A DNA stretch of 64,000 nt from Microglena sp. YARC (Eukaryota > Chlorophyta > Chlorophyceae > Chlamydomonadales > Chlamydomonadaceae): contig CM039467.1 in assembly GCA_022414725.1 (NCBI GenBank), positions 13,940,658 to 14,004,657 of the forward strand, in the 5' to 3' direction. The notes beneath the pieces were generated by a model. That model worked only from the letters and a program-made list of their open reading frames with translations. It did not search any database and was not told the DNA's origin. Below are positions 50,404 through 61,752 of this stretch, piece by piece. The stretch's first letter is position 1. Each line of letters begins with the position of its first letter. Both the position numbers and the translations under genes were made by a program.

Positions 50404-50880
50404 ATGGCCCGCACCAAGAAGACCGCGCGCATGGAGACCGGCGGCAGGAAGCCCGCCCCACCCAAGAAGACCAACGCGCCTCCTACCAAGACTTCCAAGA
50501 AGGCCAAGATCGCTCCAGCCAAGGCCTTCCCAGCCAAGACCGCCCCAGCCAAGACCGAGGGCTCCTCCAAGCCTCAAGGGTCCCAGCCGGGAGACTCCCT
50601 CCCCTCCAGATCTGTGACATCTGGATCCAAGCGCTCGCGCGAGGAGGACGCCTCCTCGGTCAACTCCGAACTGTTGCGCCAGTTGGTGGAGGCCAACGGG
50701 ATCATCAAGGACTTGCAAGCGTCCATCAGGAGAAGGAGAGGAATGATCCCCACGTCAAAATCCTACCCGATGTTCCCGCGAACCGAACGACGAACGCATA
50801 TGGACCTTCGAAAAAAGATCGCACTCCAAAGCACCGCAATCCCATCGCATCGAAAGATGAGTGGGCAGCGCCAGGCTTAG
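50404..50880 (+). CDS. Protein with histone H3 tail-like N-terminus, frame-broken copy (unit 1)
   Basis: ATG at 50404 sits in a strong start context (accATGG). The product begins MARTKKTARMETGG; compared with the H3 tail it matches at A1, R2, T3, K4, T6, A7, R8, T11, G12, G13 and P16 in H3 numbering. K9 is replaced by Met and S10 by Glu. A Lys/Pro/Ala-rich stretch (residues 15-57), a basic cluster (KRSRE, 76-80) and a coiled-coil-like heptad region (85-113) follow. There is no histone fold. In this unit a missing A near 50731 shifts the frame, ending at 50880; unit 2 keeps the downstream part open. Host H3 capture or convergence could explain the tail. Confidence 0.7.
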   Translation: MARTKKTARMETGGRKPAPPKKTNAPPTKTSKKAKIAPAKAFPAKTAPAKTEGSSKPQGSQPGDSLPSRSVTSGSKRSREEDASSVNSELLRQLVEANGIIKDLQASIRRRRGMIPTSKSYPMFPRTERRTHMDLRKKIALQSTAIPSHRKMSGQRQA

Positions 50881-51330
50881 TAGTCGACCTATCGAAAGTT
50901 CCGGATCAAGCCCTCGTTGACCTGCACGATCGACTTGCTAGCCCTAGGGCTCTCAAAGAAACTCCGAGTTGAACGGCCTGAACTTTACCAAACTATCGAA
51001 GCGGCTCTGGGTATCAAGGATCTGGGATGCGATCTCACCAGACCTACATGAAATGTGGTCAGACGTTATCGGAGTTCCATGCAAATCCCCAGACCTACCA
51101 GATGCCAGCCGATTTCCTGGATAAACTCATGGCCTTGAACTCACCATCGACAGCTCAGTACAAGGTCAAGACGAAAGTCTCGGCCCTTGTCCAAGAGTGC
51201 GCCGATGGGGAGGGCAAACCGGACGAGATCGTGTGGACTACCCTGGGTTTGTGCGCGTTCGATACCCCCAGGAACCTTATCAAGTCCATGCAGGACACGA
51301 TTTGGACCCTCTTTTTTCCCTCGATTTGGA

Positions 51331-51456
51331 CAGATGCTGGAACTCATCGGTTGGTTGCCCCAGCTGCATGCCCACCTAGTGTGTGTATGCAGCTCAGGAG
51401 GTAAGCTGCTAGAGTGGGCTTTCCAACTCATGCCTGTTAGCTAGGTGCAGTACCTA
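51331..51456 (+). other. Array junction 1/2: gene tails joined
   Basis: At 51331 the H3-tail-like gene, still open in another frame, runs into the internal part of the 44347 gene (cagatgctggaactcatc). The joined frame differs from the original one until close to the stop. The real C-terminus of the H3-tail-like protein is therefore not in the window. Confidence 0.8.
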
Positions 51457-51462
51457 CATGGC

Positions 51463-51977
51463 CTACTCAGCCATCTCGGGCATCCTGTCATACACCGTCA
51501 TGGTTGCGCTGTCAAGCTCGGTAGGAACAAGCTCACTGTGGACGACCCGGAAACCCTCAATGACCCTGCCAGGCCCAGGATCGCATGTGTCATCGGCGAT
51601 GATGACCACCCTGGGTCCTCGGTACGCCTTGAGGTATAAATCAAACGGCATGAAAGTAATGGGGAAGACTAGCAGCATGACATTGTCAGGTTGCACTTCA
51701 ACCACCCGCCTTCGCTCACTAATGGTAACAAAGCGCACCACTTGCTTGGCCTCGCTGCACAAGCTTCCGAATGAGTCCACCCGGTAACAGTGCCAACCAG
51801 CCGGCACGAGCAGCGCCTCCAGCTGCCCATGCCCAAACCTACACTCGTCACACCACATGTGCGTCCTTCAACTCTGAGCCAGCTGGCGATGCGCTGCACA
51901 TCCAAACGCTCGTAGTCCAACAACGACATCCACTTTGACCCTGCAAGAACACCAATGGTGCCGTGGTGCGGAAGCAT
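51463..51977 (-). pseudogene. Methyltransferase-like protein 1, frame-broken copy (unit 2)
   Basis: Same gene as 44731-45246. The span is 515 bases and indels interrupt the frame around the VGCGHGQLE motif (for example a missing ca in the cacaacctacactcg context). Confidence 0.6.
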
Positions 51978-52112
51978 CTCCGCATGATGCTTACTCATTC
52001 CCATGGGAGCCCTCGCACTCGTGCCATGGCAATGTTGCATCCCTCATGGCTAACAAATCTTTCCCATGGCATTACCCCATAGACATCCTAGAGACACCAC
52101 AAGATGCCTATA

Positions 52113-52700
52113 CTACACCTGCTTATCGTGATGGGCCAACGCTACATTGTAGTGCTTCAGTTCAAAGACATACTCGCGCCTGCCGAGAAACAGGGCATTC
52201 TCCACAAGATTGAATGTGCGGCCACTAGTAGGTGGTTGAGATCCTGAAGAAGGCAAGTATGCAATTACTGTCAAGTAGGCCTTGGTTGAATGAGACTCTA
52301 GGTGCGCGGTCATCCCATGGCCAAGGGCAGACCGGTGCACCTTTTCTGCGTTAGTTGCTTCATCATATGACACTTCATTCTCCGCCACTGACTCCTGCAC
52401 CTCCAACAGATACATTGAAGTTTGCATCTATTCTCCGCCTTGCCAGCACGCGTTGATTGTTCAGGGGTGACAACTGGATTTCCAGCAACTGGCCTGTCTG
52501 ATTCGTCACATGAATTGCCCCTGAAATAATAACCCTCCATGGGCACCGCACTGTAGCGAATCCCTCGATGCCCCGCAAGTTATCATACATCTCCTTGCAC
52601 ATGTAATATAAGGCCACAAAGTAGTGTTGTACAGGGATCCGCACAGTAAAATTGCTACTGAAACATCTTCAATGAATCTGCATCCGTGTGACAAGGCAAA
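52113..52700 (-). pseudogene. Unknown beta-rich protein, frame-broken copy (unit 2)
   Basis: Same gene as 45380-45964. An extra T in cacttcattctccgcc and other single-base changes split the frame; both halves remain readable. Confidence 0.55.
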
Positions 52701-54310
52701 TAGCAAAACATGTCAAAGATTTGTCACCGACACAAGCATCAGATCACTCAAGCTGAAGACATGGCAAAACAGCCATGGCAAATGTGTGATGTCCCTCCTC
52801 CCCCCACCCCGATGCAGGTCCATAGACCCCCATGCAGTCCATAGCATCCCCAAACTGCGTCGCCGGCGACGTGACGGAAGCTTGCCAACCTGCAAGGAAA
52901 GCCCACAACTTCAGCAAGCCATATCTTAGCCGAAACTCAATGAAATGATACGATTCAAGATGCTAGGCCAACAGATTGGACCTCACTGCGCTCACCTGTC
53001 GCGCTCAGACTTCGAAAATCCAACGGGAGATCCTTGATTCGGGATGCGCTGCCCTGCTGATGAATGGAATGCAGATGCAGACCAGCAATGGATTCAGATG
53101 GAGAACTTCGAACAAGGAACAACAAGTCGACGGCAAGCAACACCTTCTTGCTGATAAGGATCTAACAAGCTCTTTGCAGAATCAAGCAACAAATGGGCAA
53201 TGCCGGACTGTCGGCATTTACCTTGGAGGTCGAAGCTCACCAGTCCCCTCCACAAGATGTAGCTGCAACCAAAGCAGGGCTGCTTTCTTGCAGAAGCAGT
53301 TGGGACAGACCGAATGCCAGGAGCGGGTGAAACTTTCAGCTTGCCGAGCTTGAGTAGCATTCGAAGTCTTCGATGGACTGTTACTGAGTCTGGCCGAGGA
53401 CCCCCTGATTTGTACAACACTTAAGCAGACCGACCGAGGAAAAGTTGCCAGGAAGCTAAGTATCCTTCGCTCCGGAAGGATCATCCCAGCAGCTCAACTC
53501 AAGCTCGCAACCGATATCTTCCTCAAGGTATGTATTGGAGTCGAAGCAGCCTGTCGATAAAGTTTGCGGTTTGCTTTGCTGTCGATAAAGTTTGCGGTTT
53601 GCTTTGCTCATTGGTATGATTTCGACTGCTCTTGTCTCTAGTCGAAAATAGTAGCCTGCATAATGCTATTTCTTCTTCGAACTGCAAGCAGGTGGCATGG
53701 CTTTCAGACGGCTGCTTTCTTTGTCGAGTGCACTATTGGTTTCTCGATGGGATAGGACACCAGGTTCTTTTTTGGCAACCGATTTCCTTGCCTGCCTTGC
53801 AGGTGCCCAGCAGGTGGATCCTGCAACTCTCCAAATCCATTAGAAGCAAAGGGACGTAATTCGGAAATAGTCTTTGTTGGGCTGTGCATGGGTTGCCTGG
53901 GAAGGTCGTGGATGATCGCAAAGCGAAATATAATGGCCGGCCTGGCCAGGCAGAGGCCTGGAATTGTGCATGAGGCTGCCTGGGGCATGAGACAGCATCA
54001 AATTGCCATGGCCTGCATGGGGTAGAGGTGATTGCAGCGGACATGCTCGGGGTTGGGACCTGTTGGCTCATGGAATCTGTTGGTGTTGTGTTCAGCTCTG
54101 GTGTCTAGGCGCATGGAGAGCATAGATTGAGCCCGACGCTAGCTCAGGGTTAGGGGCCACAAGCTCTTGGTGGGGTAGGTGAGTGTTTGAGCCCGTGCGC
54201 ACAGTCCCATGGCTCGCCTGCCAAGGGTTGTCTCGACGGCGCTTGGTCTGCATGCAGCATAAGCCGTGCATTGCGTGTGACACATAATTTTATTAAATAA
54301 CGTGTGCAGG

Positions 54311-55033
54311 ATGGAGTTCGAAGCTGCTCGCAACCGCATCGCACGGTCCAAGGACCTGCTGAACCAGTACAAAGGCACCGCCATCCCAGCTGAGACAACA
54401 CGCGAGGTCATGGAGCACTTCAATGCAGTGGAACAGCTCATCTCATCCCCCCCCCCCCCACAGTTGAGCGGGTTGCCGCAGCCATGGCCTCTGCCACAAC
54501 CATTTGGGAAGTGTTGTGGGATGTCACCATCTCGCTCGAGGAGCGGCTTACTAAGATCGAGACTGAGCTGGCCAGCCTGATCACTGACCACAACAAATTG
54601 GTGCTGCGCTCCATGAGCTCGCAACTCAGCAACAAGCTTGCGCGCCACTGTGTAGACGGCATCAGCTCTCCATATGCTGCGCGCCACACAACGCTGCAGC
54701 GCATCAAGGACCACAAGAAGCAGAAACGCCCGGCTTGGCCCGCTGCTGTCCAAGTACCCAGACCTGGCTGATGGTGTCGAGGCACTGAACGAGCTGGGCA
54801 TCCCCATCGCCCACCCTGAGCGCTTGAGGGTGGCGGAGGGCTCCCCCGCAGGCCGTGATGCATGAGGTGCTCACAACGCTGATCAATATCCATTTTGACG
54901 AGTCCGACATGCTGGAGCCCGTGCGCCAGGTCATGCAGTGCCTCGAGCACCTGAGCTCGGAGCTGGGCGAGCCGTTGTTCATTGACACCCACACCCAAGC
55001 CATGATATCCAGGTGGGCATGCTGGGTCCAGGT
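54311..55033 (+). pseudogene. Unknown helical protein, frame-broken copy (unit 2)
   Basis: Same gene as 47572-48477, starting MEFEAARNRIARSKDLL. Length changes in a C-run (about 54448), an extra A in cagaaacgcc (about 54724) and an extra C near 54842 break the frame. Confidence 0.6.
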
Positions 55034-55850
55034 GGGCATGCATGTAGTGTTAGGGTTGCGAGTTGCGGTTAGGCACCGCTGGCACACAAACAAAATCAAA
55101 CTGCCCGGCCCCGCTACACACTGCATTGCACACAAGCACATACGAGTTGCCCCTCCCCCTTGCATTACACCAAATGCCCTCCCACTTGTGCATTGCGCAG
55201 TGCTGCACAAGCGCGATTGTGAGGCTGGAGGTGGACGCAACAGCAAGGCTTTGATGCGGAAGGGCGGTCGGGGGGGAAGGCTATTTAGGTTGGTAGGGAA
55301 GAGCATTGAGCATTTTTTTATTAGCTACGCAGCTGTTTAGCATGCACAAGGAGCTGATGGTACTGGTGGCAAGTGGGGGCCTTGAAATGCCCCAAAAGTG
55401 CCATTGAACGCTCTGCCTCTTCCTAGATGCCGTTTGTTGCTCTTTCAATTGCTTAGGCTTTTCTGGACAGTCTCAGCTCACCGATTGTGCTCTGCTTTCT
55501 TGCTTCTTTTTTTTGTGGGTATGTGGAGCGAACATGTCACACCACGAAGGGGGCCATCATCCTCGATTGTTGCTTTGGTCCTCAATGTTTTTCCATTGAA
55601 ACTGATGGTTTCCATCTGCATTCCAAAAACACCCTCATTCAGCCCCCGATTCGCAGCAAGCTCAATGCAGACCCCCCCACTTCTAGATCACAGTCTATTG
55701 CAGTCCATCCCATTGCACACCATGGCAATTCATAGCTGTCCGGTCTGACATGCTGCCGCTGGACATGGTGAACGGTATACAGCCTGCCATGTGTACGAGC
55801 TTGTGGATGGCTGCATTTGGCAGCTACGGAAGATCATGAACTGATGCCCC

Positions 55851-55976
55851 ATGACAGGCGGCGTTCACCACATCACCCACTGCCAGCTTGACAACGGCAC
55901 ATGGGTGTTGATCGACTGGAGCCTTGGCCAGTTCAAGCCGCTTCCATCAGGAGTCGAGCTGCTGCTGTACTTGTGA
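55851..55976 (+). CDS. Short ORF resembling the His/Asp end of a papain-like fold (unit 2)
   Basis: A 41-residue frame from ATG at 55851 reads GVHHITHCQLDNGTW, then VLIDWSLGQF, and ends in LLLYL. The spacing His...Gly-x-Trp...Asp-Trp-x(3)-Gln-Phe recalls the H-x(n)-D-W-T-x-x-Q-F end seen in papain-like cysteine protease and glutaminase domains; this is a family-level resemblance only. It is probably the last exon of a longer plus-strand gene, as acatgacag just before it could be an acceptor. It overlaps the 3' end of methyltransferase-like gene 2 on the other strand by 44 bases. Unit 3 has the same frame (62599-62724); unit 1 has an extra G. Confidence 0.35.
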   Translation: MTGGVHHITHCQLDNGTWVLIDWSLGQFKPLPSGVELLLYL

Positions 55977-56604
55977 TGACCCTGCATGCATGATCCCACC
56001 ATCGCGTATAATACACCCAGGTGTTGGATCCTAGGCGGCAGGGCATGGCATTTGTGACTACTGCCTGACCCTCATGCATACTTGTTTCATCCATGAAGTT
56101 ATAGTACTCTTGCTGCATGGCCCCATCAGCTGCGAGCCGTGCGCAATAGCTCAGGAAGAAGTGAAAGTCATACAACGCTTGTCTGGTGCGAAAGGTGTGT
56201 GATGCGTATATGCCTTGCACGATGAACTTTGTGGTGGGTGCGATGGACATGATGCGTTGCATTTCGGCCTGCAGGGCAGCGAATGAGAACACAATGATGG
56301 GGCGAGCATCGACTCTTTGTGTAGTGCATCTACATAGCTTTGGATGTGTGAGATTGCTGCACTGGTTATGGACCTGTCCATGAACATAACATGTTGTAAC
56401 AAGAACCCCAGCTTGGCGATTTCTATGCAAACTGCAAACTTCTTGCTTGGCGCACCCACAACCGATGAACAATGGCACAAGAGTCTCGCCTTTCTCCATG
56501 CCTGTTGTCAGGTGTTCTGCAATACCTCTCACATCCATGCATGATGATGTTGGCTCAATGGATGCGTCCAACTCATGGGAGAGCACAACGACGTAGTGTG
56601 ACAT
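55933..56604 (-). CDS. Methyltransferase-like protein 2 (unit 2)
   Basis: This copy is open over 223 residues, MSHYVVVLSHELDAS to LLMEAA. Residues 41-55 contain LVPLFIGCGCAKQE, a strand plus glycine loop like motif I of Rossmann methyltransferases, and units 1 and 3 continue with a hydrophobic strand ending in MFMDRS, an acidic residue as expected after strand 2. In this unit an extra A near 56435 and a missing base near 56310 cancel out, so about 45 residues between them are read in the wrong frame; the true middle is better seen at 62806-63354. The C-terminal part (YYTRWWDHACRV) is aromatic. Function and substrate are unknown. The gene diverges from the H3-tail-like gene. Confidence 0.5.
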   Translation of the reverse strand: MSHYVVVLSHELDASIEPTSSCMDVRGIAEHLTTGMEKGETLVPLFIGCGCAKQEVCSLHRNRQAGVLVTTCYVHGQVHNQCSNLTHPKLCRCTTQRVDARPIIVFSFAALQAEMQRIMSIAPTTKFIVQGIYASHTFRTRQALYDFHFFLSYCARLAADGAMQQEYYNFMDETSMHEGQAVVTNAMPCRLGSNTWVYYTRWWDHACRVITSTAAARLLMEAA

Positions 56605-57055
56605 ATTATACTAATGGTGCACAGCTCTTCCTATACCTTAGCCGCGTAAAATTCGCGTTTGCTTCGCGTTCCATAAGTTCTGTCACAGAATCACTATTTT
56701 TATCTTAGCTACACCATAGGTAGCTACGAGTTGTCTTATCGCATTCCGCGGGATTGCATCCAAGATCTAGCCGCGGAAATCCAAGATACAGCTAGCTACT
56801 ACTGGTGTACTGCTTCTTTGATCGCTTTCATTCTTTTTCTCTTCGCACACCAAAGCTGTCTGACCGTTTTGATATTTTCAACACTAATTGTTGCGAATGC
56901 CGCATTTCCCACACAGTAGTGGGTGAAATGGAGTATTCAGCCGCGCGACGCAAGATCCCGCAGGACGCATTCATATTTCAAATACCCGTAACCCCCCCGG
57001 GCAAAACCAGGAGTAACCACCGCCAGTGTTTTCTCAGTAGTACTGTCCTGCCCGG

Positions 57056-57062
57056 TATAAAA
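57056..57062 (+). promoter_or_regulatory. TATA box of the H3-tail-like gene (unit 2)
   Basis: TATAAAA lies 94 bases before the ATG at 57150, in the same context as in unit 1. Confidence 0.65.
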
Positions 57063-57149
57063 TCAAGTGCACAGTCACCGGGGCACTAAATTCTTGGTGC
57101 CTCAAGCTGCTGAGCCTTGATCTTAACCAAATTTCGAGTTTCGATTACC

Positions 57150-58189
57150 ATGGCCCGCACCAAGAAGACCGCGCGCATGGAGACCGGCGGCAGGAAGCCC
57201 GCCCCACCCAAGAAGACCAACGCGCCTCCTACCAAGACTTCCAAGAAGGCCAAGATCGCTCCAGCCAAGGCCTTCCCAGCCAAGACCGCCCCAGCCAAGA
57301 CCGAGGGCTCCTCCAAGCCTCAAGGTCCCAGCCGGGAGACTCCCTCCCCTCCAGATCTGTGACATCTGGATCCAAGCGCTCGCGCGAGGAGGACGCCTCC
57401 TCGGTCAACTCCGAACTGTTGCGCCAGTTGGTGGAGGCCAACGGGATCATCAAGGACTTGCAAGCGTCCATCAAGGAGAAGGAGAGGAATGATCCCCACG
57501 TCAAAATCCTACCCGATGTTCCCGCGAACCGAACGACGAACGCATATGGACCTTCGAAAAAAGATCGCACTCCAAAGCACCGCAATCCCATCGCATCGAA
57601 AGATGAGTGGGCAGCGCCAGGCTTAGTAGTCGACCTATCGAAAGTTCCGGATCAAGCCCTCGTTGACCTGCACGATCGACTTGCTAGCCCTAGGGCTCTC
57701 AAGAAACTCCGAGTTGAACGGCCTGAACTTTACCAAACTATCGAAGCGGCTCTGGGTATCAAGGATCTGGGGATGCGATCTCACCAGACCTACATGAAAT
57801 GTGGTCAGGCGTTATCGGAGTTCCATGCAAATCCCCAGACCTACCAGATGCCAGCCGATTTCCTGGATAAACTCATGGCCTTGAACTCACCATCGACAGC
57901 TCAGTACAAGGTCAAGACGAAAGTCTCGGCCCTTGTCCAAGAGTGCGCCGATGGGGAGGGCAAACCGGACGAGATCGTGTGGACTACCCTGGGTTTGTGC
58001 GCGTTCGATACCCCCAGGAACCTTATCAAGTCCATGCAGGACACGATTTGGACCCTCTTTTTTCCCTCGATTTGGACAGATGCTGGAACTCATCGGTTGG
58101 TTGCCCCAGCTGCATGCCCACCTAGTGTGTGTATGCAGCTCAGGAGTAAGCTGCTAGAGTGGGCTTTCCAACTCATGCCTGTTAGCTAG
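57150..58189 (+). CDS. Protein with histone H3 tail-like N-terminus, best long copy (unit 2)
   Basis: The ATG at 57150 starts MARTKKTARMETGG. A missing G near 57326 shifts the frame at about residue 59; from 57359 the correct frame is open for 276 codons to 58189. Past the coiled coil, the body contains AAPGLVVDLSKVPDQALVDL, LRVERPELYQTIEAAL and MPADFLDKLMALNS, mostly helical and not recognised. After about 58076 the protein enters the array junction and the last 37 codons come from the neighbouring gene read in another frame until close to LLEWAFQLMPVS. Composition (Lys/Pro-rich tail, NLS-like KRSRE, coiled coil) suggests a nuclear protein; this is inference. Confidence 0.7.
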
Positions 58190-58207
58190 GTGCAGTACCT
58201 ACATGGC

Positions 58208-58725
58208 CTACTCAGCCATCTCGGGCATCCTGTCATACACCGTCATGGTTGCGCTGTCAAGCTCGGTAGGAACAAGCTCACTGTGGACGACCCGGAAACC
58301 CTCAATGACCCTGCCAGGCCAGGATCGCATGTGTCATCGGCGATGATGACCACCCCTGGGTCCTCGGTACGCGCCCTGAGGTATAAATCAAACGGCATGA
58401 AAGTAATGGGGAAGACTAGCAGCATGACATTGTCAGGTTGCACTTCAACCACCCGCCTTCGCTCACTAATGGTAACAAAGCGCACCACTTGCTTGGCCTC
58501 GCTGCACAAGCTTCCGAATGAGTCCACCCCGGTAACAGTGCCAACCAGCGGCACGAGCAGCGCCTCCAGCTGCCCATGCCCACAACCTACACTCGTCACA
58601 CCACATGTGCGTCCTTCAACTCTGAGCCAGCTGGCGATGCGCTGCACATCCAAACGCTCGTAGTCCAACAACGACATCCACTTTGACCCTGCAAGAACAC
58701 CAATGGTGCCATGGTGCGGAAGCAT
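58208..58725 (-). pseudogene. Methyltransferase-like protein 1, C-terminally frame-shifted copy (unit 3)
   Basis: Same gene as 44731-45246. The first ~115 codons, including GCGHGQLE, are intact; extra bases near 58355-58375 shift the C-terminus. Confidence 0.6.
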
Positions 58726-58858
58726 CTCCGCATGATGCTACTCATTCCCATGGGAGCCCTCGCACTCGTGCATGGCAATGTTGCATCCCTCATGGCTAAC
58801 AAATCTTTCCCATGGCATTACCCCATAGACATCCTAGAGACACCACAAGATGCCTATA

Positions 58859-59435
58859 CTACACCTGCTTATCGTGATGGGCCAACGCTACATTGTAGTG
58901 CTTCAGTTCAAAGACATACTCGCGCCTGCGAGAAACCAGGGCATTCTCCACAAGATTGAATGTGCGGCCACTAGTAGGTGGTTGAGATCCTGAAGAAGGC
59001 AAGTATGCAATTACTGTCAAGTAGGCCTTGGTTGAATGAGACTCTAGGTGCGCGGTCATCCCATGGCCAAGGGCAGACCGGTGCACCTTTTCTGCGTTAG
59101 TTGCTTCATCATATGACACTTCATCTCCGCCACTGACTCCTGCACCTCCAACAGATACATTGAAGTTTGCATCTATTCTCCGCCTTGCCAGCACGCGGTT
59201 GATTGTTCAGGGGTGACAACTGGGATTTCCAGCAACTGGCCTGTCTGATTCGTCACATGAATTGCCCCTGAAATAATAACCCTCCATGGGCACCGCACTG
59301 GTAGCGAATCCCTCGATGCCCCGCAAGTTATCATACATCTCCTTGCACATGAATATAGGCCACAAAGTAGTGTTGTACAGGGATCCGCACAGTAAAATTG
59401 CTACTGAACATCTTCAATGAATCTGCATCCGTGTG
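58859..59435 (-). pseudogene. Unknown beta-rich protein, frame-broken copy (unit 3)
   Basis: Same gene as 45380-45964. The last 111 codons are open; extra G bases (near 59201, 59223 and 59300) and a missing segment near 59350 break the upstream part. Confidence 0.55.
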
Positions 59436-61057
59436 ACAAGGCAAATAGCAAACATGTCAAAGATTTGTCACCGACACAAGCATCAGATCACTCAAGCTGA
59501 AGACATGGCAAACAGCCATGGCAAATGTGTGATGTCCCTCCTCCCCCCCACCCCGATGCAGGTCCATAGACCCCCATGCAGTCCATAGCATCCCCAAACT
59601 GCGTCGCGGCGACGTGACGGAAGCTTGCCAACCTGCAAGGAAAGCCCACAACTTCAGCAAGCCATATCTTAGCCGAAACTCAATGAAATGATACGATTCA
59701 AGATGCTAGGCCAACAGATTGGACCTCACTGCGCTCACCTGTCGCGCTCAGACTTCGAAAATCCAACGGGAGATCCTTGATTCGGGATGCGCTGCCCTGC
59801 TGATGAATGGAATGCAGATGCAGACCAGCAATGGATTCAGATGGAGAACTTCGAACAAGGAACAACAAGTCGACGGCAAGCAACACCTTCTTGCTGATAA
59901 GGATCTAACAAGCTCTTTGCAGAATCAAGCAACAAATGGGCAATGCCGGACTGTCGGCACTTACCTTGGAGGTCGAAGCTCACCAGTCCCCTCCACAAGA
60001 TGTAGCTGCAACCAAAAGCAGGGCTGCTTTCTTGCAGAAGCAGTTGGGACAGACCGAATGCCAGGAGCGGGTGAAACTTTCAGCTTGCCGAGCTTGAGTA
60101 GCATTCGAGTCTTCGATGGACTGTACTGAGGTCTGGCCGAGGACCCCCTGATTTGTACAACACTTAAGCAGACCGACCGAGGAAAAGTTGCCAGGAAGCT
60201 AAGTATCCTTCGCTCCGGAAGGATCATCCCAGCAGCTCAACTCAAGCTCGCAACCGATATCTTCCTCAAGGTATGTATTGGAGTCGAAGCAGCCTGTCGA
60301 TAAAGTTTGCGGTTTGCTTTGCTGTCGATAAAGTTTGCGGTTTGCTTTGCTCATTGGTATGATTTCCGACTGCTCTTGTCTCTAGTCGAAAATAGTAGCC
60401 TGCATAATGCTATTTCTTCTTCGAACTGCAAGCAGGTGGCATGGCTTTCAGACGGCTGCTTTCTTTGTCGAGTGCACTATTGGTTTCTCGATGGGATAGG
60501 ACACCAGGGTTCTTTTTTGGCAACCGATTTCCTTGCCTGCCTTGCAGGTGCCCAGCAGGTGGATCCTGCAACTCTCCAAATCCATTAGAAGCAAAGGGAC
60601 GTAATTCGGAAATAGTCTTTGTTGGGCTGTGCATGGGTTGCCTGGGAAAGGTCGTGGGATGATCGCAAAGCGAATATAATGGCCGGCCTGGCCAGGCAGA
60701 GGCCTGGAATTGTGCATGAGGCTGCCTGGGGCATGAGACAGCATCAAATTGCCATGGCCTGCCATGGGGTAGAGGTGATTGCAGCGGACATGCTCGGGGT
60801 TGGACCTGTTGGCTCATGGAATCTGTTGGTGTTGTGTTCAGCTCTGGTGTCTAGGCGCATGGAGAGCATAGATTGAGCCCGACGCTAGCTCAGGGTTAGG
60901 GGCCACAAGCTCTTGGTGGGTAGCGTGAGTGTTTGAGCCCCGTGCGCACAGTCCCATGGCTCGCCTGCCAAGGGTTGTCTCGACGGCGCTTGGTCTGCAT
61001 GCAGCATAAGCCGTGCATTGCGTGTGACACATAATTTTATTAAATAACGTGTGCAGG

Positions 61058-61752
61058 ATGGAGTTCGAAGCTGCTCGCAACCGCATCGCACGGTCCAAGG
61101 ACCTGCTGAACCAGTACAAAGGCACCGCCATCCCAGCTGAGACAACACGCGAGGTCATGGAGCACTTCAATGCAGTGGAACAGCTCATCTCATCCACCCC
61201 CCCCCCCCACAGTTTGAGCGGGTTGCCGCAGCCATGGCCTCTGCCACAACCATTTGGGAAGTGTTGTGGGATGTCACCATCTCGCTCGAGGAGCGGCTTA
61301 CTAAGATCGAGACTGAGCTGGCCAGCCTGATCACTGACCACAACAAATTGGTGCTGCGCTCCATGAGCTCGCAACTCAGCAACAAGCTTGCGCGCCACTG
61401 TGTAGACGGCATCAGCTCTCCATATGCTGCGCGCCACACAACGCTGCAGCGCATCAAGGACCACAAGAAGCAGAACGCCCGGCTTGGCCCGCTGCTGTCC
61501 AAGTACCCAGACCTGGCTGATGGTGTCGAGGCACTGAACGAGCTGGGCATCCCCATCGCCCACCCTGAGCGCTTGAGGGTGGCGGAGGGCTCCCCGCAGG
61601 CCGTGATGCATGAGGTGCTCACAACGCTGATCAATATCCATTTTGACGAGTCCGACATGCTGGAGCCCGTGCGCCAGGTCATGCAGTGCCTCGAGCACCT
61701 GAGCTCGGAGCTGGGCGAGCCGTTGTTCATTGACACCCACACCAAGCCATGA
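61058..61752 (+). pseudogene. Unknown helical protein, copy with one frameshift (unit 3)
   Basis: Same gene as 47572-48477. An extra T after the C-run (acagtttgagcgg, about 61214) shifts the frame once. From 61234 the frame is open for 172 codons and ends naturally at EPLFIDTHTKP, which defines the probable C-terminus. Confidence 0.65.
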
